Of a stretch of 64,000 nucleotides of DNA, positions 22,258-34,366 are shown piece after piece (within the stretch, counting starts at the first letter, position 1; the number at the start of each line of letters is the position of its first letter). A model generated the notes under the pieces. It saw only the letters and a program-made list of their open reading frames with translations, made no database searches and had not been told where the DNA came from. The translations under genes and the position numbers were made by a program. Origin of the DNA: Antedon mediterranea (lineage: Eukaryota; Echinodermata; Crinoidea; Comatulida; Antedonidae); contig NC_092680.1 in assembly GCF_964355755.1 (NCBI RefSeq), positions 14,733,001-14,797,000 of the forward strand, given 5' to 3'.

Positions 22258-22465
22258 TGAACTGGAAGCGTCACATTAATACAATTTCCAACACAATCTC
22301 TCGATCTATAGGTATAATAAACAAACTCAAATTCACTTTCCCACAAAACATTTGACTTTCCCTTTATAATACCCTAATCCTGCCACATCTTAATTATTGC
22401 AACATTGCTTGAGCTGTCACACATTCTAAACACCAAACACTTTGTCCATGGACTAGCACAGAAAG
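22258..22465 (+). mobile_element. Short copy of the 17.4-kb LINE segment
   Basis: About 200 bases match 17385-17550 nearly exactly (LNWKRHINTISN region). It retains about 43 bases (LNYCNIA segment) that the 17.4-kb copy has lost, and has a TGA replacing one leucine codon. Both ends are truncated. Confidence 0.75.
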
Positions 22466-24340
22466 GAGGTCAAATTTGCGTGTCAAAAGTGCGACTTATA
22501 CACCGAAATATACGGTATATACTAGATCTGATAGGCAAGAGTCTTTGACCATAGGAAGACCTTTAACATCAGCATCGGCATCCTACAGGTATATTTGTCT
22601 TATTTTTCAAGTCATAAATTAACATCAAAATATTAACTACAGTATATAGGGCATTGTTTCTAATGCTTAATCTTTTTAATTGTGTCTGCTGCTTTTGTCT
22701 TGATTTTCTTTGTAACACCTTTTATGGCTAATTGTTTATATCTCAGTTATAATTTTAATTTCAAATTTTAAGATCAAAATGTTGGATCATGGCTTCTCAT
22801 TTGTTATTTGTAGTCAGTTTTATACTGTGATGAAAATGCGCCCTCTATCCATGTATAAAATGTAGTAAGTTCAACAGTTAGAACAGCGGTTGCTAGTATG
22901 TGATTGGCTGGCTCCTTTCTTTCAGGGGGGATGGGTTGACATGATTTAAGAAGTGTACCTCTGTGGAATTAAGAAGGGAGAGAAATGAGGGTGGTAATAC
23001 GGGCTGGACGTGCTATTAATTGAGGGTGGTAATACGGGCTGGGTGTGCTATTAATTGAGGGTGGTAATACGGGCTGGACGTGCTATTAATTGAGGGTGGT
23101 AATATGGGCTGGACGTGCTATTAATTCCGTTATAACTGTAGTAGTACTGGATTATTCATTCTTACGCGATGAAGGGTGAGTGTCAGTTAAAATATCTTAG
23201 GCTTTCAGTGAAACTTTTTAAAATAATTTGAAATAAAAATACAGAGCAAATGTCAATGCTGTTAGTATTGGTATCATTAAGTGGCTGGATCTCAGTAGTA
23301 AAATAAAATATGTTTAACCAAAATGATAAAAGTTTAGTTTTAGTTTAGTAGTTAGTGCAACAGTTTAATGGCAAACATGGCTGTGGAATGTGTGAAGTGT
23401 CTTTTGACCGCGTATCTAAAGGAAAGGCAAGCGTATCTGTATATGGATTCCTGCCAACGCACTGCCAATGGCATATACTATGCTATCCAAGATAACATAT
23501 ACATTGTATTTGATTATCTTCACAAGTGTTTGTTCTGGCTTGATGAAGAGCATGCTAAAAGTGTTATTATTTGATCGCAGAAAACCGTGCTACATTGGTG
23601 ATCACATGACCGAGCTGGATGCGCGTTTGTGTGCAATCAAACCTACTGACTGTATTACTAGCCCAAGGCCGATTAAAGAAAACAAAAAACAGTCCTATTT
23701 AGTAATATTTAACAACTTTTCACTTTATTGTATGGTTTATATGAAAATATAAAAATAAACAATTATCTAATTTAAAATTCATTTTATCATATTTTTGTAG
23801 GAGTTAAAACACTGGCAAAATGACTGGAGAAAAAACAATGGGAGTAACTTTTTTTTACATTACAGTTAAAGTTGTTCCTCGTCATCCCAAGTTACAAAAT
23901 GTGATTACGTTATGGTCTGATTTCCCCAAGCTTATTGAGAATATTAGGAGTACTTTGAATGAAAGAGGGATGAATGATTTTAGAATGAAGGCACGGCAAC
24001 GGGTTGAATTATATATCAGCAAACCTATGGTGGAAGAAGGGTGACACCATACAGTATATGTTTTCCAAACAATATTAGAAAAACTCAATGACGACATCAC
24101 TAAGAAAATTCACCATGGCTCTAATCACCATTAATATGGAAGCATGAATGCAAATTATGCTGGGAGTAAACAGAATTGAGACATTAAAGCTGGAAAATAG
24201 AATAGTCGGGTCAAAATATGAAAATATAGGGCCTAACCCCCAAAAAATTACAAGAAAATGTTTTTTGATGAATTACAATAAAAAATGGTCTCAAAAAACA
24301 TATATCAAAAGTTTACCAAATCGGACTACCGCAAAGGTTC
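22466..24340. other. No recognised gene; includes a 35-bp tandem repeat
   Basis: Two open frames (23368-23574, starting MANMAVECVKCLL, and 23820-24044, starting MTGEKTMGVTFF) have ordinary composition but no family I recognise. They could be exons or TE remnants. Confidence 0.3.
22986..23128. repeat. 35-bp minisatellite, four copies
   Basis: Unit GAGGGTGGTAATACGGGCTG followed by GACGTGCTATTAATT is repeated four times, with GACGTG once as GGTGTG and TACGGG once as TATGGG. Confidence 0.85.
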
Positions 24341-24379
24341 AAAATTTGACGTTAAAAAAGATGGCCGCCAATTTTTGAA

Positions 24380-24745
24380 AATCGGTAACCGCTTGTAGTA
24401 GACAGCTGTATTTGGTGTCAAATTGTTCAAAATATATATGATTATATTTACACTTTTTGAACATTTTGTTGAAACATGACCGGAAATTCCATTTTGTGAC
24501 CTTTGACATATATGGCATGATGTTTATATATCTACGTAACTGCAAATCACAGAGTCTTGATATTGGTGTCAAAATGTTCACAACATACATATTTATATTT
24601 ACCCTTTTTAAACATTTTGTTGAAACATGACTGGAAATTCCATTTTGTGACCTTTGACCCATATATGGCATAAAAAAATGTTCATATCTACGTAACTAAA
24701 AACCATAGAACCTTGATATTGGTGTCAAAATGTTCAGAACATACA
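24380..24745. repeat. Dispersed repeat in two to three tandem units
   Basis: AACATTTTGTTGAAACATGA and CATTTTGTGACCTTTGAC recur about 150 bases apart, and GATATTGGTGTCAAAATGTTCA recurs between them. Related sequence occurs at 540-790 and 14780-14940. Confidence 0.6.
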
Positions 24746-25850
24746 AATGTCAACAAAAGGAAGAATTAAAACCATCTATAGCACATTGGCCTCTGATATG
24801 ATATCAATGAGTTAAAAGCTGAACAGTTACAGATTAAATCAAAGTAATTGGAAGCAATAACAAGGGAGAAGTAAAACAATGCAAACTAGCACGTTTACAA
24901 GGATTAAAGCAAGGCGGTTAAAGGGCGAGAAACTTGTAAGAGCTGTGGTGCAATAATGAAAACAAAATATAATGGAATTCTTCTTGAACATGCCTCAAAT
25001 CTTGAGCAAGCAAACTTGAAGAAATGATGAAGAAGTGAAAAAACAGAATGATGTAGACGTAATATGAACATGGACATTACAATGATAAAATAGTTAAATT
25101 ATGGATTTATTAAACAACAACAACAAAGTATATTGATGGAGCTAGAAATGCTATAGACCCTGGTGTTTAACAACTTGGAAGCTTGGAGGCAGAGCCGTTA
25201 TCAAATATACACATGGATTAGAACTGCTTGACAAATTCAATCATACATTATATCTAGATGGAACGTCTAAAAAGGAGAAAACTATGGCACAGTCGGAATT
25301 GTCACGATTCAAACATCTACCAAAAGTTATGGGAAACTGGGAACAATGATGGCAAATCAACAGATGAATTAATTATCAAATTTTAAAGTAATCATTCACC
25401 ACAACCATTATACAGGCTCTGCTGAAGAATCTACACCGCATCCACTTTCTGTGCGTATAATTTCCGACGAAAGACAAAAACTGTGAACAAAATCCAAATA
25501 CTGTACAAACCAAAGATGACACAATTAAACTTCTCGCTACAAAATATGGCAACAAGAATCATAAAAACATCTGAACTCTCCATCGAAATGTAAATGTGCA
25601 TCAAATATTCCCATTCCAGATTTTTGTTGGAAAAGTGTGTGGAGCATTTATACAAGGACGAAATTACAAAGGAGCAGAAGAGTGGTATGTCGGAACAAAC
25701 AATTAAACTGAACGTCCACAAACCTGGCAGTTATTACAAATAAAGATTCCTCTATATTAATCTGTAATCAAGTTAGGAATAATTTAGGTATTTTATATTT
25801 AACAATTTTTACAAAACACTACATTTGAATCTTCAACACGCTGTGTGTCT
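24746..25850. other. No intact gene; degraded sequence
   Basis: Stops are dense in all frames. It lies directly upstream of the cysteine-rich TE tail and may be the eroded body of the same element. Confidence 0.3.
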
Positions 25851-25879
25851 AAGTGCGTAAAAGCTGATTATAAAACACT

Positions 25880-26250
25880 GCCAAATAATCAAGGTGTGGA
25901 AAAATTGCCACCAACTTCTGGAGCACCAGCACATACTACGTCCACATCTCCAGGTCAATATAGGTATTGACCCAATAATTCCCGATCCATATGCCAAAAC
26001 TAGGCTGGTTTATAGAGAACGGCAAACTAAGACCAGTATTCTCCGAGAAGCAGTTGTGGAGCTAATACGGTGTTCATGTTTAATAAGTACATGTTCCCAT
26101 AATACATGCACGTGCAAGAAAAACAATCTACAATATACCGAGATATGTAAATGCGAAACAGACGAGAATAACTGCCACAGTATATGACCATTGTTTGTCT
26201 ACATACGATTCGGACAGTGAAAGTGATGACGAAAGTGACGACGAATAAGT
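25880..26250 (+). pseudogene. C-terminal cysteine-rich tail of a TE-encoded protein
   Basis: One frame reads GVEKLPPTSGAPAHTTST; another gives LGWFIENGKLRPVFSE and a third IRCSCLISTCSHNTCTCKKN...TEICKCETDENNC. In several invertebrate TE-like proteins the order LPPTS..., GW...GKLxPV..., then a C-X-C cysteine cluster ends the protein. Frames are shifted and the cluster lacks one cysteine. An acidic SDSESDDESDDE stretch follows at 26215-26245. Confidence 0.45.
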
Positions 26251-26299
26251 AAAGTAATTAAACACAAATATTAATATGTTGTTATGTTGGTTCTGTTAG

Positions 26300-26710
26300 A
26301 TAAAAACCAATTTTATTATGTGGCCATTTCAGATAAAAATGGCGTCCATGTTGGATAAAATGGCGGCCATTTTGGTTGAAATGTCAGCTATTGTTCTGTT
26401 ACACAAATGATGTGAAATATTATTTGAACATTTATTGTTACTTATATGACTGAATTTCTATCTCGATAACATCTTTTAATGCCATAAACTTACAATATTT
26501 TGTTTTAAATTGTCAAAAATGACGGCCATTTTGAAATTGAAAATCCCCTTGCCTATGAACACAAAATGAGCAAATACTTTTTGGATTCAGTGATGTCTAT
26601 TCTACAACATATCCAAATTTTATCAAATATAGCAAAAAAAAATGCAACCTTCCAAAATATCCTAGACTATATCTCCTAGTTTCCACTATCTATATTTATG
26701 AACTCTTTGA
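26300..26710. repeat. Repeat shared with the 35.3- and 37.9-kb duplicates
   Basis: From about 26478 the sequence AATGCCATAAACTTACAATA through CCAAAATATCCTAGACTAT matches 35310-35510 and 37863-38055. The 26320-26400 part contains short repeats of ATGGCGGCCATTTTGG type. Confidence 0.7.
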
Positions 26711-26769
26711 CCAGTTATTAGTACATTTGATTTTTCAAAATTAAAAGTTTCCACATTTTTGAAAAGTTA

Positions 26770-27660
26770 CCAGCAGCATTTAAAAGTTGTTCAAGATCAT
26801 GTGCATTTTCACAGATTAAGACAACGTCATCAGCCCAGAATAAACTTCCAATCTGGGTGTTCCAATCTGGGTGTTTAAAAAAAGAAAATTTCTTTTTTTA
26901 ATTATGTTGTTCAGTTCATTCATATGTATAGAAAATAGAACTGGTGAAAGAGGACATCCCTGTCTCACACCTTCATTTATATCAAATATATCTGTTTTAA
27001 CATCATTAAAAATAACATTACATTTCACACTAGAGTACATGTTCTGAATAAGGTTTAGGAGTTTTCCCTGTGTCCCAAAATTTTTAATTTTGTCGCCATA
27101 CTGAGTCAAATGCCTTCTTAAAATCTATGCCTTCAGCCTGTCTTTTAGCAAGAATACTTTTCAAAATAAAGATATGGTCTTCACATCTTCGATCCCGTCT
27201 AAACCCTCCTTGAACTTCAGTTAAAATACTGTGTTCTTCTAAAAATTCAGACACTTTTTGAGAAATTATTTTGCTGAATATTTTCCTACGCATGAATTGA
27301 GGGGTTATACCCCTGTAGTTATTCAGGTCATGTTTTATACAATGGGATAATACAACCTTCATTCCATTTGTCAGGAACAGATTCAATTTCAATTAATCTC
27401 TGAAATAACTTGTGTAGAGATGATACCATTCCATCTCCCCCATTCTTAATAATTTCATTTGTAATTGAATCTGCTCCAGGACACTTATTATTCTTGGAGT
27501 CAGAAATAGCAAAACTAACATCTTTATATGATCTATACATACTTGTGGATATACCTGGTTAACATTTATATCATTATTCTTTTCCTTAACATTACCTTTG
27601 TAATTTCCTTTACATACGTAATCAATTTTGTTCTTTTTCGCATTTTAAAAGTTTGACGTT
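26770..27660 (-). pseudogene. LINE reverse transcriptase (minus strand)
   Basis: Reading down from 27540, frames give SDSKNNKCPGADSITNEIIK, IESVPDKWNEGCIIPLYK, then LNNYRGITPQFMRRKIFSKI, QGGFRRDRRCEDHIFILK, GIDFKKAFDSVW, EGVRQGCPLSPVLFSIHMNE and finally LFWADDVVLICENAHDLEQL. These cover RT motifs 0 to C, with YADD present as WADD near 26830-26840. At least three frameshifts break the chain. The layout is that of an L1/Tx1- or RTE-like LINE; no endonuclease is seen. Confidence 0.8.
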
Positions 27661-27814
27661 TCGTCCTAAAAAAAAGTGGGCCAAAACGTCCATCGCGCAA
27701 AAATATACCTCCATAAAAAGTAAAAAAAAAAAAAAGCGTCCCCCCGCCCCTGAAAATTTATGAGGGTGTGATATTTTTTTATTTGGCCTTTATTGGGAAC
27801 AAATAATTATCCAG

Positions 27815-28225
27815 TAATTTTACAGCAATGTTGATGTAAATTTACGTCAACTTTTAGTTAAAATTACCAGCTTCGACGTAAAAATACAGAACAGAGATTT
27901 TAAACCGGTAATTTACAATTCCGTTGTAATTTTATATACAAAATACCGTAAAAATAAAACATCACGGTTGGGACCGTTATTTTTAAAGTAAAATTGATTA
28001 CGGTGAATGTAAAATTACAGACATCTGTAATTTTTTAGTTAAAATTACCAGCTTCGACGTTAAAAAACAGAACAGAGATTTTAAACCGGGAATTTACAAT
28101 TCCGTTGTAATTTTATATATAAAATACCGTAAAAATAAAATTTCACGGTTCTTACCGTTATTTTTACAGTAAAATTAATTACGGTGAACGTAAAATTACA
28201 GACATTTCTTACAGTGTACATACAG
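27815..28225. repeat. Approximately 180-bp tandem duplication, MITE-like
   Basis: AGTTAAAATTACCAGCTTCG starts near 27857 and near 28038, and the units are otherwise similar, rich in ACGGTAATTTTAC-type motifs. No TIR/TSD edges were fixed. Confidence 0.6.
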
Positions 28226-28499
28226 TAGTTTTGTAAAAAAATAATGTCAAAGAATTTAAAATTGGCGTATTCGATTGTGACTTTAATGAAATAAAACCTG
28301 TATACACAACATTAGAGTACTGAGGCCAATGCTAACTGATTTGTGATAGGCCTACTATTTTTCTTGGGAAAGAAACATAAATCCTCCTAATTACCAAGCG
28401 GTATCAAATAGAACCAAGCCCTATGCAATACATTACCAACAAAATAGAGGTTATATTTAGAGTGTTATTTGCGGGGGCCAATGCCACATATCAACAAAT

Positions 28500-29075
28500 A
28501 CGTAATAAGAAATGAAAATCCCTATGGTGAAACTTTCCATTTTCAGCTTGATATTTGACCTACTAGTCATATGAAATTGAATAACGTGTTCCCATACAGC
28601 TACGAACCTATCCTTTAAAATCAACATTCAAATCAATATTTCAGTTTAGGAACGTGTACCTACCTCAATTATAATTATCGTCTTCTTCAGTCGTTCTCTC
28701 GCTGCCACTGTATACAACTGAATGGAATTCCTCAGCAATAAATAGGATCATAGACTGGCAGATAAGTACTTATTTACGGTATTTGATTGGTTGAGAGTAT
28801 AATTATGCAAATTGAATTATCTATTTAGATGCCGTAAGAGTACTTGTTGAGTAACGACCCGACCCGAGACATTATAACCGACCCACTCTACCCTTGTGGG
28901 TGGGGAAAGGCTTTATCTAGAGCTCTAATAGTGGATCGTTACTGCCTTTACAGTATTCTGTATAACGCCAATTATGTATAATTGTATTGAAATTCCACTT
29001 TAATTAAATAATTGGATTTAGAAGAGAGTTGTTACCCTCTGGATTCAGTGTTACATTGGTGTGTCAATTCTAATG
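28500..29075 (+). repeat. Possible LTR right end
   Basis: The segment carries GACCCGACCCGAGACATTAT and ends CAGTGTTACATTGGTGTGTCA near 29045-29070, similar to an LTR end followed by a primer-binding-site-like TTGGTG. No second LTR or coding region follows, so this is tentative. Confidence 0.25.
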
Positions 29076-29218
29076 ACTACAGTATACACTTTTTTCCATG
29101 TGTTTACAAATATACACAAAGGAAATAGTATATTATACAGCATCTGGAATATATATGAATAAAACTTGATTTTATTGTTACAAAAACCGACTATAAAAGA
29201 AAACTCTTACTTTGAATT

Positions 29219-29481
29219 AAAAATCATACAAAGGGTTTATTACATAGGAAGGCTACTGTACATTATAAATCATAGAAAGGGTTTATTACATAGGAAGGCT
29301 ACTGTACATTATAAATCATAGAAAGGCTTTATTACATAGGAAGGCTACTGTACATTATAAATCATAGAAAGGCTTTATTACATAGGAAGGCTACTGTACA
29401 TTATAAATCATAGAAAGGCTTTATTACATAGGAAGGCTACTGTACATTATAAATTATAGTAAGGGTTTATTACATAGGAAG
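29219..29481. repeat. 46-bp satellite array, left part
   Basis: Five to six copies of a 46-base unit (TTATAAATCATAGAAAGGGT, then TTATTACATAGGAAGGCTAC). The array stops abruptly at the hAT element and resumes at 34139. Confidence 0.85.
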
Positions 29482-29497
29482 CAGGGCTCGCAGAATC

Positions 29498-31258
29498 GCT
29501 TGCCCGACGTCCCGCGGCAACCCAAAAAATACGTCGGGCAATTAAAACTTAACATGTCATGTCCCGACGGGCAACCTCTTAAAATCACCGAAAATCCACG
29601 ATGTTTTACAGGCGTTGTGAAATACTGCAACAATGAAAATAATAGTCGCGTACGAACGAATTCTCTTGACGTCGAGACCAGTGTAGTGTTTGTTTAGAAA
29701 ATATGTGCATCGGAATTCGGTGGTATGGAACGTTATCTCCAAGGGCCAAAAGACGATCAGACGACTGTACATGTGTTTCTATGCAGAGTCGGGCGTATCA
29801 CAAGTCGTTGCGTTAGAGTTTCCAGGTCTGTCAATTAGCATGCGGTCTCTCGCGGCATCCATTGATCGCGAAATAGGAAGCGTTGAACTCTCGGCTTTCA
29901 ACTTATTTGAAGTTATACAATACACCGAATAGGGCTAGTATGTTTTTGTTTTATTTTACGGTGGTAATAAAATCTGAATCTACTACTTCGTATTAATTAC
30001 GTGGCCTACAGCCTAGATAGTAGATTAGGCCTATGTTTAATTACATTCATCTTATGTATTTTGTTTGTAATAAATAATTTGCAGAATAACTGTAATTATT
30101 GTTCAAATGTACAGTTGTATTGAAAATACAGTATATTATTAAATTATAATAAATACGTAATCTTAATCGTCTGTGCCAAATAGGCACCGGGAGGAGTTGG
30201 ATTCGGCGGCCGATGTTTTTAACACAGGCAAGTACCATTTTTTTTTTTATTATTACAGAATATACATTTAATACAATAGGCCTAATGATTTATTTCCATT
30301 GAATATCTAAATAGTTACACAGTTTTATTTATTATCAACATTGTAAGTGATAGTTAAATTAATAAACTTCTTCAGGTATCGTCGAGAGTTGAACTTTTAA
30401 TGAACTCCAACTTGGCCGAGCACGTGGCTTTCACTGCAATTCGGCACAGTTCCCTCGCTTTCGATCAACGACTTGTGCGAGCAGATGGTTGTTTTCATCC
30501 AACCTGTGCGAGCTTCTACTACTGAAACAACAAGTAAACTTCCACAAGCCGCACACTCTCCACACCCACATGTGCTCCTATTACGTACGGCAGCTGTTGC
30601 GAGGTTTTTTGCTATACGCATGCGTATTGTTTCACTACGTAGACGGACGTCATTTGATGTTTGTTTTTTTTTTTATTTTCTTCTCTATGCTTCGACAAGC
30701 GCTCATCACCTTCGTAAGTACTTTGTTTAAACTTTTTAGGCCTAGGCCTACATTTCTATAGGCGATATTTTAGATTAATTTATTAAATAATTGTAGAATA
30801 ATTAGTGCCAGGTCTAGGCCACTACATTTTTAATATCGCAAAATAGCTTGATTAGGAATGTCGTTGCACAATAGAAGTAAAACGTCACGCGCGTAGGCTA
30901 CGTAAAAAACAACAAATCACGTACGTATGCGTTGTGGCGTTTTTGCTCCCAAACCCACCGATTATGCGCGCGTTTGCGACAACGACGATAAAAACCTTAT
31001 TGCGAGTCCCAACCGTCGTCCCAATTCAGTATGATTGATTAATTAATCTAGGCCTACCCAAAGTTGTTTTGCTTTTTCGGTGTATATAGGAGATGCCGAC
31101 ATTGTTTTGAGGTACCGCTGATATTAGATACTCATCCTATATGCGTTGAGCTACTGATAGCTAACTTAGAAATAATTCTTGATTGCTTAGTCACTTTTAT
31201 TTTGTCTTTTGTTGCGAATGGTTAACACTTCTATATCTTCTATGATTTTCATTTCAAA
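29498..31258 (+). other. 5' non-coding part of the hAT element
   Basis: CpG-richer than its surroundings (for example GCGCGCGTTTGCGAC near 30965), probably containing the promoter. Short open frames at 29500-29697 and 29690-29932 overlap the subterminal repeats and show no domain. A segment at 30390-30530 (LAEHVAFTAIRHSSLAFDQR in one frame) looks coding-like but was not identified. Confidence 0.4.
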
Positions 31259-33598
31259 ATGAGTTTACTAAAATATTTCAAGCCGACGTCGTCAACTGAT
31301 GACGATACTGACAGCACTGGTCAACAGCCTAGTACTAGTTCTAAACGACCGCAAGCTGATAGAAAGAAAGAATATGAACGTACAAAGAGGAAGCGAGGAT
31401 TTTTGCCAAAGTGGACAAAGGAGTTCACATGGCTCGAATATGACCATGCATTACAACTTATGTATTGCCGTGTGTGTAAAGATTGCCCAGACAAAGCAGA
31501 CACTCAGAGTTCATTTTACTTGGGATGCGACAGTTTCCGTAAGCTTTCGATACAGACACATGACAAATCCAAGTCGCACTTGATGTGCGTACTAGTGAAA
31601 CGTGCCAAGGAAAACCCAAAAGATACTTCAATGGGCAAGGCTATTGCAAAGATTAATGCAAGTAATTTTGAAATTTTAAAGAAACTGTTCCGCACTGCGT
31701 ATTATGTGGCAAAGGAGGAGATAGCATTAGCTAAATTCCCAGGTTTGTGTAAGCTTCAGATGGCAAATGGAGTGGAATTAAAAAACACATATATTAACGA
31801 CCATGCATGCGGTGAATTCATCAAAAGTATGGCTCATGTCCAAAGAGAAAAAACAACTGAGGAATTAACAGCTGAAAACACAAGATTCCTATCTGTTCTA
31901 TCAGATGGTAGCACAGACAGCGGGATAATTGAGCAGGAGATTGTGTATGTTCGATACCTTTCCAATGGATCTCCGGAAACCAGGATGGTGAAGATAGTGG
32001 ACGTAAAACATGGCCATGCAGCAGGTATCCTTGATGCCATTGATGATGCTGTTGCTGGTGTGGGCATTTCGCCAGACTTATGGGAAAGCAAAGTGATTTG
32101 TGCCAACTTCGATGGTGCAAGTGTAATGATGGGGGATGTTAATGGAGTGGCAGGTAGACTGAAACGGAGAATACCACACATCGTAATTCTGCATTGTGTT
32201 GCCCACAAACTAGAGTTGGCAGTATTAGATGCTATTAAAAAGCTGCCATTTCTACTTGAATTTGAAGAGACAATTAAGTCGGTATTCAAAATGTACTATT
32301 ACTCACCAAAGAAAAGGCGTGAACTAAAGGAGATTGGACGATTAATCGAGGAAAAGGTAGCCCACTTCAGTGGACTTAAATCAACAAGATGGGTGCCAAG
32401 CCGCCTAAGAAGCCTGAAGGCTATTGAAACCAATTATGCAGCAACAATCATGCATCTGGAAAACATGTCCACATCACAAAGAGGTGAAGAAGCTGCCAAG
32501 GCCAGAGGCATAATGAAGGCCATGCAAACCACTAGATTTGTAAAATGTCTGCATTTCATGATCGATTACTCTACAATTCTAGCCAAATGTAGTGAGGGTT
32601 TCCAGCATGAACAAATATTCATAGGACATGTTAAAGAAATCATACAGTCCACTACATCAAAGTTGATAAGGCTCAAGACAGTGCCTGGAGAATCATCAGC
32701 TATTAGCTCAGTGACCTTTTGACAGGTAAATTATATTGTTTTGTAATTATTTATGAGTAATGATTATTATAAATATAATATAATAAAATAGGATCAATTT
32801 ATTTATCATAATTTATTGTCTTCTTCAGGTGAAAATCGGCAGACTTACAAGGGAGTAAACCTCACCAATAGACGGCAGTCTCGCTTGATCCCTGAAGCTA
32901 TCCCAGACAGCAGTGATTTCAGTAAGGTCTTGGATGATACTGTTAAGTACCTTGACGCACGATTTGCAAACTTCGACGAAGAACCATTGTCTTGTTTCGA
33001 TATATTTGATATTTCGAAATTGCCCCATGATAGGCAGGCAGTGTCAACCTATGGCGACAGAGACATTGAAATGCTTGTAAAGCATTTTGAATCTGTGTTG
33101 ACAGATGATGAAATTAAAGCAATCCCTGATGAATGGTCAGATTTGAAGATTTGGATGTCAGCCCACAGAGGAGTTGGACGATTAATTGATTTATATGGAG
33201 ATCTTATAAGAGAGAATCCACCTCATCTGAGTAAAGTTCTTGTTTTGTTGCAGGTCCTTCTCACTCTAAGTCCATCCACAGCTGCTTGCGAAAGGGGGTT
33301 CTCCACTATGAATCGAGTAAAAACATGCCACAGAACCTCCCTATTACCTGACACATTAAACAATCTAATGCAAATATCTGCAGATGGATGTAAGGTTGAA
33401 GAGTACTCCCCAGATAAGGCAGTAGAACATTGGTTTTTCTCTGCTAAAGGTACAAGACATCTTGAGCACAAGACCCCAGCAAAATCGAATGTTGTGGTTG
33501 ATGAATCAGAATCTGAGGAGGAACAACATAGGCCTATTTTTGAAGCAGCAGCAGAATTTGAATCTGGATCAGATGAAGAAACAGATTCTGATTTTTAA
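31259..33598 (+). CDS. hAT transposase, two exons
   Basis: Exon 1 (31259-32725) has an N-terminal TTF/BED-like finger (C70, C73, H101, H107), then LSVLSDGSTDSG with candidate catalytic D216, NFDGASVMMGDVNGV with D285, and LHCVAHKLEL. Exon 2 (32829-33598) carries the dimerisation region with LSPSTAACERGFSTMNRVKT and an acidic tail. The 103-bp intron has CAG|gtaaat and TTCTTCAG sites. The expected join is off by one base: exon 1 reaches TGA at 32720-32722, while the frame needed to enter exon 2 (GENRQTYKGV) is shifted. That is a one-base indel near 32715 or an assembly error. Otherwise it is full length for the ZNF862/C17orf113-like hAT group. Confidence 0.85.
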
Positions 33599-34138
33599 AT
33601 TAAAATGTCACGTCCTTAAGTCTCCAGTCTCGCTACAACTAAAAAATACATTTATGTTGTTATTTTTAAAAACCAATTAGTTTTAACTTTACGTAATTAT
33701 AATAAACAATTACGTTATTAAAGTACTTTTTATATTATATCTAACATAAAGAAAAGAAATGTATACAAACCCAATATTACAATGGCTCAATCCAATACTT
33801 TTTTCCAGCTACTTTTGTAGAATATAGTTCAAGTTAGTTCTGTAACTTTACATGCATGGTTTATTTTTTTTTATTTTAGATACTGAGTGTAAGTCACTCT
33901 CACTGTGTATTTGTGTTTATAAACTACTGTAATTAGTTTATTAAATTGTACCTTTTTTTACATGATATTTGTGCAAGACTGTTTCATTTGTGTAAACTCA
34001 AATTATAGTAAAATTTTGGTAAAACGTTGAAATTAAGTTAAAATAGTGGTGGGCAAGTAAAAAATGATGAGGGCAACTAAAACCCAAATCCTACTTGCCC
34101 GAAGGGCAACCAAATATTTTAGGATTCTGCGAGCCCTG

Positions 34139-34366
34139 GGAAGGCTACTGTACATTATAAATCATAGAAAGGCTTTATTACATAGGAAGGCTACTGTACA
34201 TTATAAATCATAGAAAGGCTTTATTACATAGGAAGGCTACTGTACATTATAAATCATAGTAAGGGTTTATTACATAGGAAGGCTACTGTACATTATAAAT
34301 CATAGTAAGGGTTTATTACATAGGAAGGCTACTGTACATTATAAATCATAGTAAGGGTTTATTATA
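34139..34366. repeat. 46-bp satellite array, right part
   Basis: About five more copies of the unit found at 29219-29481. Later copies have AGTAAGGGTTT instead of AGAAAGGCTTT. It begins with the GGAAG target duplication. Confidence 0.85.

Larger units (their letters stand above)
29482..34138 (+). mobile_element. hAT DNA transposon, 4.66 kb, nearly intact
   Basis: The left end CAGGGCTCGCAGAATC (29482-29497) is the exact reverse complement of the right end (34123-34138). Both flanks carry GGAAG (29477-29481 and 34139-34143), a 5-bp target duplication that restores the satellite unit when the element is removed. Subterminal TTGCCC/GGGCAA motifs recur at both ends (29499-29580; 34045-34110), a typical place for transposase binding. 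It encodes a two-exon hAT transposase. hAT elements usually give 8-bp duplications, but subgroups with shorter ones are known. Confidence 0.9.

Noticed and set aside
29500-29697. Small protein at the left end of the hAT element
   Set aside because: It overlaps the terminal and subterminal repeats, which explain its sequence.
30397-30621. Cysteine-containing minus frame in the hAT 5' region
   Set aside because: No ordered zinc-binding motif, and it lies in non-coding CpG-rich sequence of the element.
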